Origin: Mycolicibacter acidiphilus
Lineage (GTDB): Bacteria; Actinomycetota; Actinomycetes; Mycobacteriales; Mycobacteriaceae
NCBI RefSeq assembly: GCF_018455725.1
Contig: NZ_JAHCLR010000040.1
Span: 1 to 60,488 of the forward strand
Length of the DNA: 60,488 bases
Reading direction: 5' to 3'
Shown: positions 48,651 to 58,018 of the stretch, in pieces
How the letters are laid out: every line of letters begins with the position of its first letter
Position numbering within the stretch: position 1 is the first letter of the stretch
Translations under genes and position numbers: made by a program
The notes under the pieces: generated by a model
The model's input: only the letters and a program-made list of their open reading frames with translations
Told to the model about the DNA's origin: nothing
The model's database searches: none

Positions 48651-51600
48651 CTAGGTCGATGGGGTGCTCTTAGACCGGCCGGTGCGCTTCGCCGCCGACT
48701 CGTCGTGTCCATTGTGCACAACCCGCAGCCGCGGCGCGGGGTGACCGTTCGCGGCCGGGCCGCCGCCCGGATCCCGCGGCGCGGGAACCTGGAACTCGGT
48801 GGGCCGCACCGGTTCGGCCGGCTCGCCACCGCCCGTCGCGGCGGTCAGCATCTTGGGGACGACGGCTGCGCCGACGGTCGCCACGGTCGCGGTGCCCAGC
48901 GCCTGCGCCCAGCCGATCGGGCCCAGCGGTGTGCACCCCAGCAACTGGCTCAGGCCGGGGATCGAGATGAGCGTGCCCATCGCCCCCAGCGAACCGACCG
49001 CAGTCAACACCACCAGCGGATCCCGGGAGTCCAGCAGCGTCTGCCCGAGCTGGGCGGCCACCAGTGACACCAGCGCGACCGTGGAGGCCCGCTGCTGACG
49101 CCCGGTGAACGACGCCAGCGCCCAGGCTCCGACCGCGGCCGACGCCGTCGTCACCCCGCGCACCGCAACCGTGCGCCACAGCGCGTCCGGATCCGGGCCG
49201 CGGGTGGTGGAGACCGTGGACTCGTTGAGCTCGCTGACCGCCAGGGCGGTCGCCGGCAGCGCGTCGGTGAGCATGTTCACCAGCAGCAACTGCCTCGCGT
49301 TCAGCGGTGAACGCCCGGTGATCGCGCTGCCGATGATCGCGAACGCCACCTCACCGGCATTGCCGCCCAGCAGCACCGCGACCGCGGCCTGCACCCGCTG
49401 CCACAGCTCGTGGCCCTCATCGAGCGCATCGAGCAGTGCGTGCACCCGGCCGCCGAGCAGCACCACGTCCGCGGCGGTGCTCGCCGACTCGCTGCCGTGC
49501 GCGACGACCGCCAGCCCGACGGTGGCCGCCCGGATCGCCGCTGCATCGTTGGCGCCGTCGCCGACCATCGCCGACACCTTGCCGGTGCGCTCCAGGGTCT
49601 GCACCACCTGGACCTTGTTCTCCGGGGACATCCGGGCGAACACCACCCGCTCGTTCACCGCGCGCTCTTGGCCCTTGCGCGACAACGCATCCCAGTCGGC
49701 ACCGCTGATCACCTGATCGGCGTCGATGGACAGGCCCAGCTCGCGGGCGATCGCGGTGGCGGTCACCGGATGATCGCCGGTGATCAGCCGCACCGGGATC
49801 TCCCGACGGTCCAACTCGGCCAGCAGGTCCGCGGCCTCCGGCCGGGGCGTGTCGGCGATCCCGATCAGGCCGACGAAAGTCAGTCCGGCACCGCAGAATT
49901 CGGCGATGTCCTCCGGGTCCGGGTCGTCGCCGAGGGCGGCCACCTGCTCGGCGGAGAGTTCGCGCCGGGCCACCGCGATCACCCGCAGGCCCTCACCGGC
50001 CATGCCCAGCACGGTCTTCCGGATCGCCGGGTCCCCGCCGCAGGCCGGCCCGACAACCTCCGGGGCGCCCTTGACGGTCAACTCGGAACCGTCGACCGAT
50101 GCCGAATAGCTGCGGCCGGAACGGAACGGCAGGTGTGCGACCTCGCCGCGATCCGGGTCCACCACCTCGGCGGCGTGCGCCGCGTCGACGATCGCGGCGT
50201 CGGTCGCGTGCACCTGTTGACCGTTGGTGGTCGGGGCGGCGGCCGCCGCGTACGCCAGCACCTGGTCCTCGGAATACCCGTCCGCCGGCTTGACCCGGGT
50301 GACCCGCAGCTTGTTCTGGCTGAGCGTCCCGGTCTTGTCGAAGCACACCACGTCGACCCGGCCGAGCGCTTCCACCGAGCGTGGAACGCGAACCAGCACA
50401 CCGGATTTCGTCAGACGACGCGCCGATGCCTGCTGCGCCAGGGTCGCCACCAGCGGCAGCCCCTCGGGGATCGCCGCGACGGCGATCGCGATCCCGGACG
50501 CCACCGACTGGCGCAGCCCGATCCGGCGGATCATGCCCAGCCCGGTGACCAGCGTCCCGCCGGCCAGGCTGATCCGCCAGGCCCTGCTGGTCAGCAGGCT
50601 CAACTGGTGCTGCAACCCGACCGCGGACTGCTCGCCGGCGACCAGTTCGGCGGCCCGGCGGCTGTAGGTGTCGGAGCCGGCCGCAGTGACCAGGACCAGC
50701 GCGGTGCCGGTGATCACCGTGGTGCCGGCGTAGACCATGCACTCCCGGTCGGCCAGATCCGCGCCCGGGGTGGCCTCGACCTGCTTGACCACCGACAGCG
50801 ACTCGCCGGTCAGCGAGGATTCGTCGACCTCCAGGTCGTCGGCGTCGATCAGCCGCCCGTCGGCGGGCACCACCTCGTGCGAGCGGACCTCGATCAGCTC
50901 ACCCGGTTGCAGGTCCTCGGCGACGACGTCGGTGTAGGTCCGGTCCTCGCTGGTGGCGCCGAGCACCACCTTGCGGGCCGGCGCCACCTGCTCGTTGAGC
51001 AGGACGCTCAGCCGTCGTTCGGCCACCAGTCGCTGCACGGCGGCCAGTACGGCGTTGCCGCCCAGCACCGAACCGACCAGCACGGCGTCGACGGGGGAGC
51101 CGAGCACGGCGCTGGCCGCCGCCCCGAGCGCCAGCACCGGGGTGATCGGGTCGGACAGTTCACCGCGCACGGCGTTGGTGAACTGCCAGAACAGCCGCCG
51201 CGGCGGTGCGGTCCACTCGACCCCGCGGCGGGCCAGGCCGAACGCCGCCAGTGCGGCGGCGGCCGGTGCCGCATGATGCTGCTCGACCGGGGCCACCACG
51301 TCGGGGGAGGGCAGCAGCGTACGCACCTGGTCCACCGACATCGCATGCCATTCATGCACCGCCGCCGGCCGCGGCGCCGCGGCGTCCACCGCCCGCCGAG
51401 CCAGCCAGTAGCCGGACAGTGCACCGGCCGCGGCACCGGTGGTGACCGGACCGGGACCCCGGCCGCGCACCCCGGGCAGCATCAGCAGCGACCCGAGGGC
51501 CGAAGCGCCGGTGGCGATCTCGACGCCGCGCCGGCTGGCCGCCCGGGCCGCCGGCAGTGCGTGCAGCACCCGCCAGGCGCTGGACAGGTTGGTCAGCAGC

Positions 51601-53234
51601 ACGTCGGCGCACCACGGCGGGCAGCCGTCGGCCGGCAGCATGCCCAGCGCCACGTCGGCGGCGGCCAGCGCATCCAGCGCAGCCGCCGACAGCACCGCGA
51701 CGTCGTGGCCGTCGGCCTGGTAGGCGGTGACCGCCGCGATCAGCGCCTCGTCCACCGTCGCGCCGTCCAGCGGGCGGATGTCATCGAAGATCGGCCGCAG
51801 TTCGCCGAGCGCCTCGACCTCGACCGAGACCACCTCGACGTCGGCGTGCCGCGCCTCGGTCACCACGGCGGCGGCCAGCGGCAGCAGGGCGGGCTGCACC
51901 GATGCCTGCGGGGCGCCAGCCCGGCGCTTGCCGATCCGGTGCCAGCCGGGCTGCAGTTCCGGGTCGTCCAGCAGCGTCTGGGCCTGCACCCAGGCGGCGC
52001 GCAGCTCGTCGTCCTCGACGCCGCGCACCTGCACGATCCGCAGGGCGGTGCCGCAGAGCACCCGCGGGTCGATGACGACGGTGTCCACCCTGTCCAGTTC
52101 GCGCAGGCTGCCCGGTCGCAGCACCAAGGCGCCGTGCTGATCGGCCAGGCCGCGGCCCAGGGTCGCGGCGAACGATTCCCGGGTGGTGCGGGCGGCTTTC
52201 GGGGCGGCGATCGCCGCGGCGGTGCCGGCCATGTCCGGGCTGCGGGTGACGGCGCCGATGACCCCGGCCCCGGCGGCCTGCACCCAGGAACTGCGCTGCA
52301 GGTGCCGCTCGACCGGGCCGTCCGGGCGCGGTGTGGGCCGCTCCCGCGGGTCCAGCGGCGGCTGCTCGGCGTAGTCGGCCAGATCCGGCTCGCTGCGACG
52401 CCAGGCCCGGGCCGCGGCGCGCTCCTCACCGGCCCGCATCGCGTCGACGCTCAGGTCCACCGCCAGCGAGGTCGGCGCCTGATTGAGGGTGTGCACGCCG
52501 GCGGTCGCCAGCGCCAGCACGGTGTCGGTCGTCGACTTGCCGAGGCGTTCCTCCAGCAGCCCGCGCAGCCGCGGCTGGTAGTCGACGATCGTCACGCCGG
52601 CTTCCAGCCCGAGCGGCAGGCCGGGCAGTCGGAGCAGCTTGCCGATGGTCGCCACACCCAGCCCGGCCGCGTTGGCGCTGATCGTCAGCGCGCGCATCGC
52701 CTGCGCCAGACCGTCACCGGGCAGCGTCGCCGGAACGGTCCGGTGCGCGGCCGTCCGCTCGGCGGCGGGCACCCGCCGGTAGAGGTTCTCGGCATCGGTC
52801 ACCGCCTGGCACAGGTCGCGCAGCGACATCGGGTGCTGCGGGTCGATCCCCACCACCAGCCGGGACAGCGGGTGGTTGATCCGGGCCGCGGTGACACCGG
52901 GCAGTGCCCGGGCCGCGCTGAGCACCGTCGTCGCCAGCTCGGACCCGCGGGCGCCGTCCAGGCCGTGGACCTCGATCCAGGCCCGGTCCTCACCGCGCCA
53001 GCAGCGCCGCGCCAGCGCCGAGCCCGCGAACTCGCGGGACAGCACCTTGGCGGTCTGGCGGGCGGGCAGGGTGGCCAGTCCGACGCCGGCGGCCGCTACC
53101 GTGCCCGCCGCGCCGACCACTCCGGCCGCGGTCTGAACGGACGCGCCGACCAGGGCGGACGTGACCTGGACACCGAGATTGGCTGCGCGCAGCGGAAGGG
53201 ATTGCCGTATTGCTTGACCGATATTCACTCGCAC
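48651..53234 (-). CDS. ctpH: Metal cation-transporting P-type ATPase CtpH
   Basis: 1527 residues from GTG 53234 (M. tuberculosis CtpH has about 1540). A long N-terminal part of roughly 650 residues, including a metal-binding-domain-like segment, precedes the ATPase core. That core has SLTGES, GIAIAVAAIPEGLPLVATLA in the membrane, the phosphorylation site CFDKTGTLSQNK, KGAPEVVGPAC, and the hinge MVGDGANDAAAIRAA. The IPEGLP motif resembles P2-type Ca2+/Mg2+-class pumps; the transported ion is not established. It follows the Rv0426c-like gene by 4 bases. CtpI is a similar long pump, but the neighbours identify CtpH. Confidence 0.88.
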   Translation of the reverse strand: MRVNIGQAIRQSLPLRAANLGVQVTSALVGASVQTAAGVVGAAGTVAAAGVGLATLPARQTAKVLSREFAGSALARRCWRGEDRAWIEVHGLDGARGSELATTVLSAARALPGVTAARINHPLSRLVVGIDPQHPMSLRDLCQAVTDAENLYRRVPAAERTAAHRTVPATLPGDGLAQAMRALTISANAAGLGVATIGKLLRLPGLPLGLEAGVTIVDYQPRLRGLLEERLGKSTTDTVLALATAGVHTLNQAPTSLAVDLSVDAMRAGEERAAARAWRRSEPDLADYAEQPPLDPRERPTPRPDGPVERHLQRSSWVQAAGAGVIGAVTRSPDMAGTAAAIAAPKAARTTRESFAATLGRGLADQHGALVLRPGSLRELDRVDTVVIDPRVLCGTALRIVQVRGVEDDELRAAWVQAQTLLDDPELQPGWHRIGKRRAGAPQASVQPALLPLAAAVVTEARHADVEVVSVEVEALGELRPIFDDIRPLDGATVDEALIAAVTAYQADGHDVAVLSAAALDALAAADVALGMLPADGCPPWCADVLLTNLSSAWRVLHALPAARAASRRGVEIATGASALGSLLMLPGVRGRGPGPVTTGAAAGALSGYWLARRAVDAAAPRPAAVHEWHAMSVDQVRTLLPSPDVVAPVEQHHAAPAAAALAAFGLARRGVEWTAPPRRLFWQFTNAVRGELSDPITPVLALGAAASAVLGSPVDAVLVGSVLGGNAVLAAVQRLVAERRLSVLLNEQVAPARKVVLGATSEDRTYTDVVAEDLQPGELIEVRSHEVVPADGRLIDADDLEVDESSLTGESLSVVKQVEATPGADLADRECMVYAGTTVITGTALVLVTAAGSDTYSRRAAELVAGEQSAVGLQHQLSLLTSRAWRISLAGGTLVTGLGMIRRIGLRQSVASGIAIAVAAIPEGLPLVATLAQQASARRLTKSGVLVRVPRSVEALGRVDVVCFDKTGTLSQNKLRVTRVKPADGYSEDQVLAYAAAAAPTTNGQQVHATDAAIVDAAHAAEVVDPDRGEVAHLPFRSGRSYSASVDGSELTVKGAPEVVGPACGGDPAIRKTVLGMAGEGLRVIAVARRELSAEQVAALGDDPDPEDIAEFCGAGLTFVGLIGIADTPRPEAADLLAELDRREIPVRLITGDHPVTATAIARELGLSIDADQVISGADWDALSRKGQERAVNERVVFARMSPENKVQVVQTLERTGKVSAMVGDGANDAAAIRAATVGLAVVAHGSESASTAADVVLLGGRVHALLDALDEGHELWQRVQAAVAVLLGGNAGEVAFAIIGSAITGRSPLNARQLLLVNMLTDALPATALAVSELNESTVSTTRGPDPDALWRTVAVRGVTTASAAVGAWALASFTGRQQRASTVALVSLVAAQLGQTLLDSRDPLVVLTAVGSLGAMGTLISIPGLSQLLGCTPLGPIGWAQALGTATVATVGAAVVPKMLTAATGGGEPAEPVRPTEFQVPAPRDPGGGPAANGHPAPRLRVVHNGHDESAAKRTGRSKSTPST

Positions 53235-53238
53235 CTGA

Positions 53239-53697
53239 TCAGTGCCGAGTGCGGGAGCGACTGCCGGTGCCGCCCGTGCGTTGTGCGGTGGCCTTCTTCG
53301 CCGCCGGCCGGCGCCGGGGTGCCGCTGATCCGGTCGGCTTCACCGCGGCCAGCGGCCGGGCCGGTGTCGCCGGGGCTGGTGCCTTCACCACGGCCGGCGT
53401 CTCGGTGGATCGACTGCCCAACTGCTTGAGCACCAGTGCGGCGCCGCCCACGGCCACCAGCACCGGCCACTCGACCAGGCCGGCGACACCGAGTGCGCCC
53501 AGCGTCAGGGCGGCCGCCGGCGTCGAATGACTGCCCTGGCTCACGCCGCGTTGCACCCCGCTGGACACCCCCTTGACGCCGCCGATGACACCGTTGACCG
53601 CCGCACCGCCCAGCGCTCCGGCAGCCTCGGTGGTCATGGTGGCCGCCCGAGTAGCCGCCTTGGTCAACTTCTGTACCGTCGCTCCGACGGCGTTCAT
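53239..53697 (-). CDS. Membrane-associated protein upstream of ctpH (Rv0426c-like)
   Basis: 152 residues from ATG 53697. The N-terminal third is rich in small residues (NAVGATVQKLTKAATRAATM, then GGAAVNGVIGGVKGVSSGVQ). One hydrophobic segment follows (LGALGVAGLVEWPVLVAVGGAALVL). The C-terminus is a Pro/Ala/Lys/Arg tail (RRRPAAKKATAQRTGG). It occupies the position of Rv0426c and is co-transcribed with ctpH. It could anchor or assist the pump, but no function is known. Confidence 0.75.
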   Translation of the reverse strand: MNAVGATVQKLTKAATRAATMTTEAAGALGGAAVNGVIGGVKGVSSGVQRGVSQGSHSTPAAALTLGALGVAGLVEWPVLVAVGGAALVLKQLGSRSTETPAVVKAPAPATPARPLAAVKPTGSAAPRRRPAAKKATAQRTGGTGSRSRTRH

Positions 53698-53832
53698 GGT
53701 GCTTCCCTGCCCTTCAACATGAGGCAAATTCCATAACCCCACCATCTTATGCTCGGATCGACCCGAAGCGGCGGAATCATTACCGAATTCATAACCGCCC
53801 GGGTGCTGTTGAGCCGTCCGACGGCGCCGTCG

Positions 53833-54642
53833 CTACCGGCTGATCTCCACCAGCACCGGCGCATGGTCGCTGGGGGACTTGCCCTTGCGCTCGTCCCGGG
53901 CGATCTCGCCGTGACTCACCCGGGCGGCCAGCGCCGGTGAGCCCAGGATGAAGTCGATCCGCATGCCCTGCTTCTTCGGGAAGCGCAACTGGGTGTAGTC
54001 CCAGTAGGTGTAGACGCCGGGGCCGGGTGTGAACGGGCGCACCACATCGGTGAACTGCGCGTCGGCGAATGCGTTGAACGCCTGCCGTTCCGGTGCCGAG
54101 ACGTGCGTCTTGCCCTCGAACACCGCCATGTCCCAAACGTCGTCGTCGGTGGGTGCGACGTTCCAGTCGCCGACCAGCGCGATCGGCGCCGACGGGTCGT
54201 CGCGCAGCCAGCCTTCGGCGTTATCACGCAGGGCGGCAAGCCAATTCAGCTTGTAGGTGTAGTGCGGGTCGGCCAGTTCCCGGCCGTTGGGCACGTACAG
54301 GCTCCACACCCGCACCCCGCCGCAGGTGGCGCCGATCGCGCGCGCCTCCACCGCCGGCTCATCACCCGGCTTCGCCCAGGACGGCTGATTGGGGAAGCCG
54401 ACCGTCACGTCGTCCAGGCCGACGCGGGAGGCGATCGCCACCCCGTTCCACTGGTTGAACCCGACGTGGGCCACCTCATAGCCCAGCTCGTGGAACGGCA
54501 GCGCCGGGAACTGCGCGTCGGTGCACTTGAGTTCCTGCATGGCCAGCACGTCGACCTCGGCGCGGGCCAGCCAGTCCGTCACCCGGTCCACCCGGGTGCG
54601 GATGGAGTTGACGTTCCAGGTGGCCAGTCGCAGTGGAGTCAT
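53833..54642 (-). CDS. xthA: Exodeoxyribonuclease III (AP endonuclease)
   Basis: 269 residues from ATG 54642; the long in-frame upstream extension is only read-through into the GNAT gene's repeat region. Motifs of the exonuclease III/APE family are in place: LRLATWNVNSIRTRVDRV, LAMQELKCTD, SLYVPNGRELADPHY, IALVGDWNVAP, MRIDFILGSP and SPSDHAPVLVE. It acts in base excision repair at abasic sites. It is the last gene of def-GNAT-xthA, as in M. tuberculosis Rv0429c-Rv0427c. Confidence 0.94.
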   Translation of the reverse strand: MTPLRLATWNVNSIRTRVDRVTDWLARAEVDVLAMQELKCTDAQFPALPFHELGYEVAHVGFNQWNGVAIASRVGLDDVTVGFPNQPSWAKPGDEPAVEARAIGATCGGVRVWSLYVPNGRELADPHYTYKLNWLAALRDNAEGWLRDDPSAPIALVGDWNVAPTDDDVWDMAVFEGKTHVSAPERQAFNAFADAQFTDVVRPFTPGPGVYTYWDYTQLRFPKKQGMRIDFILGSPALAARVSHGEIARDERKGKSPSDHAPVLVEISR

Positions 54643-54652
54643 GTGCTCAACC

Positions 54653-55678
54653 CTAGGGCCGTACGGAATGGGCATCGAGGTAGCGGGTGCGGTGCTGCCC
54701 GGTGAAGCCGATCGCCTCGAAGAAGCCGAACGCACCCGGGTCGGCACTGGGTAGATGCAGCGGTCCCAGCTTCGTCTCTCCTTCGTCGAGCCTCGCTGAA
54801 CCGCTGGGTTGCTGCAGCGGTCCCAGCTTCGTCTCTCCGTCGTCGAGCCTCGCTGAACCGCTGTCGACCTGTGCGTACGCCCGCGTCGCGCCGCGCCCGG
54901 CACCCCACGCCAGCAGCGCCGCGCAGATCGCCCGGCCGTGACCGCTGCGGCGCTGATCTTCGAGCACCCGCAGCGCGGTCAGTCCGACCCAGCGCGTCCC
55001 GTCCGGGGACTCGGTCACCGCCGCGCGGCCGACCGCCGCCCCGGGCACCGACGCGAACACCGCCTCGCCGTCGACCACCGCGGTCAGCACCTCGACGGGT
55101 GTCCCGGCGCCGTGACACCGCAACCAATCGGCGTCCGGCTGCGGGGACAGGGTCACCGTCGGCGCCGGATCCTCGGGCAGCACGTCGCATACCAGCGTGC
55201 GCGTCTCGTGCACGGCCGGAAGGTTCTCCGGCACCCGCAGCAGGCGCTCCGGCACCGCCAGCCGCGGCGGCAGCCCGCGCTGCACATACCAGTCGATGAT
55301 CGCCGGGATCGTGCTGGTCTGCACGAACATGTCCAGTGGCACAGCGGAATTGGCCGCCAGATCAGCGCAGGGGCCGGCGCGCAGCCACCAGCCGTCCAGC
55401 CATTGGTGCTCACTGCCCGGCCAGGCCAGTGCGGCGGCGTGCTCCACCGCGCGGATCGCCGAGTTCTTCACCGGGCGGTCGGTCAGCCGCCGCACGTACA
55501 GCACGTCGGCCAACCGGAACTCGTGCACCTCGCCGTCGGCGGCCCGCACCCGCACCCGCGGGCCGACCTCCACCAGGTGGCCGAGCACGTCACCCATCGA
55601 CGGGTCCGAACCTGGCGGCCGCAGATAGCGCAGGCTGACGCGGGTGCCGACCTCGGGCAGTTCCGGCGGCGTGGCCAT
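54653..55678 (-). CDS. GNAT-family acetyltransferase with an in-frame repeat insertion (Rv0428c-like)
   Basis: 341 residues; ATG 55678 overlaps the def stop (TGATG). The N-terminal part has a small beta-barrel (GTRVSLRYLRPPGSDPSMGDVLGHLVEVG). A middle domain and a C-terminal GNAT domain follow, with acetyl-CoA loop LEDQRRSGHGRAICAALLAWG and FGFFEAIGFTGQHRTRYL near the end. Between AYAQV and the final helix, where GNATs have a short loop, there are two copies of a 19-residue unit, SGSARLDDGETKLGPLQQP. This corresponds to the 57-bp DNA repeat at 54756-54863. The fold might tolerate the loop, or the enzyme might be impaired. Confidence 0.85.
   Translation of the reverse strand: MATPPELPEVGTRVSLRYLRPPGSDPSMGDVLGHLVEVGPRVRVRAADGEVHEFRLADVLYVRRLTDRPVKNSAIRAVEHAAALAWPGSEHQWLDGWWLRAGPCADLAANSAVPLDMFVQTSTIPAIIDWYVQRGLPPRLAVPERLLRVPENLPAVHETRTLVCDVLPEDPAPTVTLSPQPDADWLRCHGAGTPVEVLTAVVDGEAVFASVPGAAVGRAAVTESPDGTRWVGLTALRVLEDQRRSGHGRAICAALLAWGAGRGATRAYAQVDSGSARLDDGETKLGPLQQPSGSARLDEGETKLGPLHLPSADPGAFGFFEAIGFTGQHRTRYLDAHSVRP
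54756..54863. repeat. Duplicated palindromic element inside the GNAT coding region
   Basis: Two copies with a 57-bp period (starting at 54756 and 54813) share 50 of their first 51 bases. Each copy has inverted ends, CAGCGGT and ACCGCTG. The insertion preserves the reading frame (19 codons). The near-identity of the copies shows the duplication is recent. Confidence 0.85.
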
Positions 55679-56271
55679 CAGTGGCCGAACGGGTCGGGCA
55701 CCTCGCCGGGCATCCAGGACAACTCCGGCACGCCCCAGCCGTTGGACTTGACCCGCTTCTTCGCCGCGCGGGCGTACCGGCCCACCAGCCGGTCCAGGTA
55801 CAGTAAGCCGTCCAGGTGGCCGGTCTCGTGCTGCAGCATCCGGGCGAACAGCCCGTTGCCCTCCAGCTCGACCGGCTTCCCGTCGGCGTCCAAGCCGGTG
55901 ACCCGCGCCCAGCCGGCCCGGCCGGTGGGGAACGACTCGCCGGGCACCGACAGGCAACCCTCGTCGTCGTCATCGGGGTCCGGCATGGTGTCGGGCACCT
56001 CGGAGGTCTCCAGCACCGGGTTGACCACGACGCCGCGGCGCCGGCCGGCCGTGCCGCGGTCATCGGGGCAGTCGTAGACGAAGACCCGCAGCGCCACGCC
56101 GATCTGGTTGGCGGCCAAGCCGACTCCGTTGGCGGCGTCCATCGTCTCGTACATCGTGGTGATCAGCTCGACCACCTCGGCCGGCAGTGCGCCGTCGTCG
56201 CCGACCGGCACGGGACTGGTCGGCGTGTGCAGAACGGGATCACCCACGATCCGGATGGGGACGACAGCCAT
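55678..56271 (-). CDS. def: Peptide deformylase
   Basis: 197 residues from ATG 56271. The three deformylase motifs are present: [10 protein letters not shown] (about residues 50-59), EGCLSVPG with the metal-binding Cys (about 104), and QHETGHLDG with the two metal-binding His and catalytic Glu (about 147-155). It removes the formyl group from nascent N-termini. It heads the def-GNAT-xthA operon and is divergent from the DUF3263 gene. Confidence 0.96.
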   Translation of the reverse strand: MAVVPIRIVGDPVLHTPTSPVPVGDDGALPAEVVELITTMYETMDAANGVGLAANQIGVALRVFVYDCPDDRGTAGRRRGVVVNPVLETSEVPDTMPDPDDDDEGCLSVPGESFPTGRAGWARVTGLDADGKPVELEGNGLFARMLQHETGHLDGLLYLDRLVGRYARAAKKRVKSNGWGVPELSWMPGEVPDPFGH

Positions 56272-56447
56272 GACCGGTTAGCTTAGTGGTGGGTCCCGGC
56301 GGGCCCCAGCGGGCCACAGTGGCGACTCGCGGGAGCGGCTCCCAGTCCAGCACCGCATGGCGTGATTCAATATTCGCGCACGACACGCCGCCGAAACGCA
56401 GTGACGTTCACAGTTCGAGAACTTTCCGGAAGGGTCCAGGAAACGAT

Positions 56448-56756
56448 ATGGACGGCGCCATGGCGCAGGTGAATCGCTCAGGGGACGATTCCGAACCGAC
56501 CGACGGCCTGACCCGTCGGGAACACGACATCCTGGCCTTCGAACGGCAGTGGTGGAAGTACGCCGGCGCCAAGGAAGAGGCGATCAAAGAGCTGTTCTCG
56601 ATGTCGGCGACCCGCTACTACCAGGTGCTGAACGCGCTCGTCGACCGTCCGGAGGCGCTGGCCGCCGACCCGATGCTGGTCAAGCGACTCCGCCGGCTGC
56701 GGGCCAGTCGGCAGAAGGCGCGCGCGGCGCGGCGGCTCGGTTTCGACATCACCTAG
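56448..56756 (+). CDS. DUF3263 protein (Rv0430-like)
   Basis: 102 residues from ATG 56448, with AGGAAA upstream. The domain reads LTRREHDILAFERQWWKYAGAKEEAIKELF, SMSATRYYQVLNALVDRPEALA and LVKRLRRLRASRQKARAARR. The helix-turn-helix-like centre suggests DNA binding. It is located between def and virR, as in M. tuberculosis. Function is not established. Confidence 0.9.
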   Translation: MDGAMAQVNRSGDDSEPTDGLTRREHDILAFERQWWKYAGAKEEAIKELFSMSATRYYQVLNALVDRPEALAADPMLVKRLRRLRASRQKARAARRLGFDIT

Positions 56757-56802
56757 AAACCCTTGAGTACCGCGCGTTTATAGGTTATGGCCCGCTCCTC
56801 GA

Positions 56803-56808
56803 TACAGT
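56803..56808 (+). promoter_or_regulatory. -10 element for a leaderless virR transcript
   Basis: TACAGT, followed by 7 bases and then the virR ATG at 56816. No Shine-Dalgarno sequence is present, so initiation on a leaderless message is predicted. Confidence 0.55.
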
Positions 56809-56815
56809 GGGCGCG

Positions 56816-57289
56816 ATGAACGACCACGTCCCCGACTCCACCGGACTCCCGCTGCGCGCCATGGTGATGGTGCTGCTGTTCCTGGGCATCGTGTTCCTGC
56901 TGGTCGGATTCCAGGCGCTCGGCTCGTCCGGCGGCGACCACGACAGCGTCGCGACCACCACCACGTCGAAGCCGGCCACCACGACGTCCGCGTCGGCGAA
57001 GCCGGAACACCCCGCCACCAAGGCCGACGTGCGCGTCTACAACATCTCCGAGCAGGCCGGCCTGGCCGGTGCCACCGCCGACCACCTCCGCGAGGCCGGC
57101 TTCAACGTCACCGAGGTCGACAACCTCGAACTGCCCGAGGTCACCCAGACCACCGTCTACTTCGGGGAGGCCGCCGGCGAGCATGAGGCCGCCAACGCCG
57201 TCGGGCAGACCCTGCACGTCCCGGTGGAACCGCGGATCCCCGACGTGGCCGAGCAACCGCCGGGCGTCATCGTGGTGGTCGCGGGTTAA
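56816..57289 (+). CDS. virR: LytR_C-domain envelope protein VirR
   Basis: 157 residues from ATG 56816. A short cytoplasmic N-terminus is followed by a transmembrane helix (MVMVLLFLGIVFLLVGFQAL), a Ser/Thr linker, and a LytR_C domain (DVRVYNISEQAGLAGATADHLREAGFNVTEV, ending GVIVVVAG). VirR (Rv0431) controls extracellular vesicle release and cell-wall stability in M. tuberculosis. It lies directly upstream of sodC. Confidence 0.92.
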   Translation: MNDHVPDSTGLPLRAMVMVLLFLGIVFLLVGFQALGSSGGDHDSVATTTTSKPATTTSASAKPEHPATKADVRVYNISEQAGLAGATADHLREAGFNVTEVDNLELPEVTQTTVYFGEAAGEHEAANAVGQTLHVPVEPRIPDVAEQPPGVIVVVAG

Positions 57290-57292
57290 GCT
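57287..57292 (+). promoter_or_regulatory. -10 element for a leaderless sodC transcript
   Basis: TAAGCT overlaps the virR stop codon (TAA) and ends 6 bases before the sodC ATG at 57299. sodC therefore could be transcribed separately, starting at its own start codon, in addition to read-through from virR. Confidence 0.5.
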
Positions 57293-57298
57293 CTGCGC

Positions 57299-58018
57299 AT
57301 GGTCACGTCAGCTCACCGCAGAGCCCTTGTCGCCTTCAGCACCATGGCCGTCGCCACCCCGGTCGCTTTGCTGGCGGCGTGCAGCCCCAACCAGCCGCCG
57401 TCGGACGTGCAGGGCACGGTGCCGTCGGTGTGGACCGGATCCCCGGCGCCGATGGGCCCGCTGAACGAATCCAATGAGCAGGGCAAGTCCGAGAACCTGA
57501 CCGCGCACCTGGCCACAGCCGACGGAACCCAGGTCGCCACCGCGACGTTCCAGTTCAACAAGGCGAACGGCAAGGATTTCGTCACCGTCACCGTGCAGAC
57601 CACCAGTGGCGGCCAACTGACCCCAGGCTTCCACGGCCTGCACATCCACAGCGTCGGCAAGTGCGAGGCCGACTCGGTGGCACCGGCCGGCGGGGCGCCG
57701 GGCAACTTCCTGTCCGCCGGCGGGCACTTCCAGGCCCCCGGCCACAACGAGCACCCGCAGAGCGGTGACCTGACCGCCCTGCAGGTGCGCGAGGACGGCA
57801 GCGCGCTGCTGGTGACCACCACCGACTCCATCGACCGGGACAACCTGCTGGCCGGGTCGGGCACCTCGCTGATCATCCACGCCGACGACGACAACTTCGC
57901 CAACATCCCGGCGGACCGCTACACGCAGGTCAACGGCACCCCCGGCCCGGATTCGACCACGCTTACCACCGGCGACGCCGGCAAACGGGTGGCGTGCGGT
58001 GTCATCTCGTCCGGATAG
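57299..58018 (+). CDS. sodC: Periplasmic Cu/Zn superoxide dismutase, lipoprotein
   Basis: 239 residues from ATG 57299. The lipobox is VALLAAC/S (Cys about residue 28), so the enzyme is anchored outside the membrane. The Cu-binding histidines are in [11 protein letters not shown], in [13 protein letters not shown] and in IIHADDDNF. Cys in GKCEA and in RVACGV can form the conserved disulfide. It removes superoxide outside the cytoplasm. Its last 20 bases overlap the next gene. Confidence 0.95.
   Translation: MVTSAHRRALVAFSTMAVATPVALLAACSPNQPPSDVQGTVPSVWTGSPAPMGPLNESNEQGKSENLTAHLATADGTQVATATFQFNKANGKDFVTVTVQTTSGGQLTPGFHGLHIHSVGKCEADSVAPAGGAPGNFLSAGGHFQAPGHNEHPQSGDLTALQVREDGSALLVTTTDSIDRDNLLAGSGTSLIIHADDDNFANIPADRYTQVNGTPGPDSTTLTTGDAGKRVACGVISSG

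Noticed and set aside
48651-53234. Assignment of the large P-type ATPase to CtpI
   Set aside because: CtpI is similar in size and domain order, but the neighbours (Rv0424c-, Rv0426c- and xthA-like genes) and the length of 1527 residues fit CtpH better.
47692-53234. M-box riboswitch as the regulator of the neighbouring P-type ATPase
   Set aside because: The ATPase gene is on the opposite strand and convergent, and a strong hairpin at 48301-48330 separates the two units.
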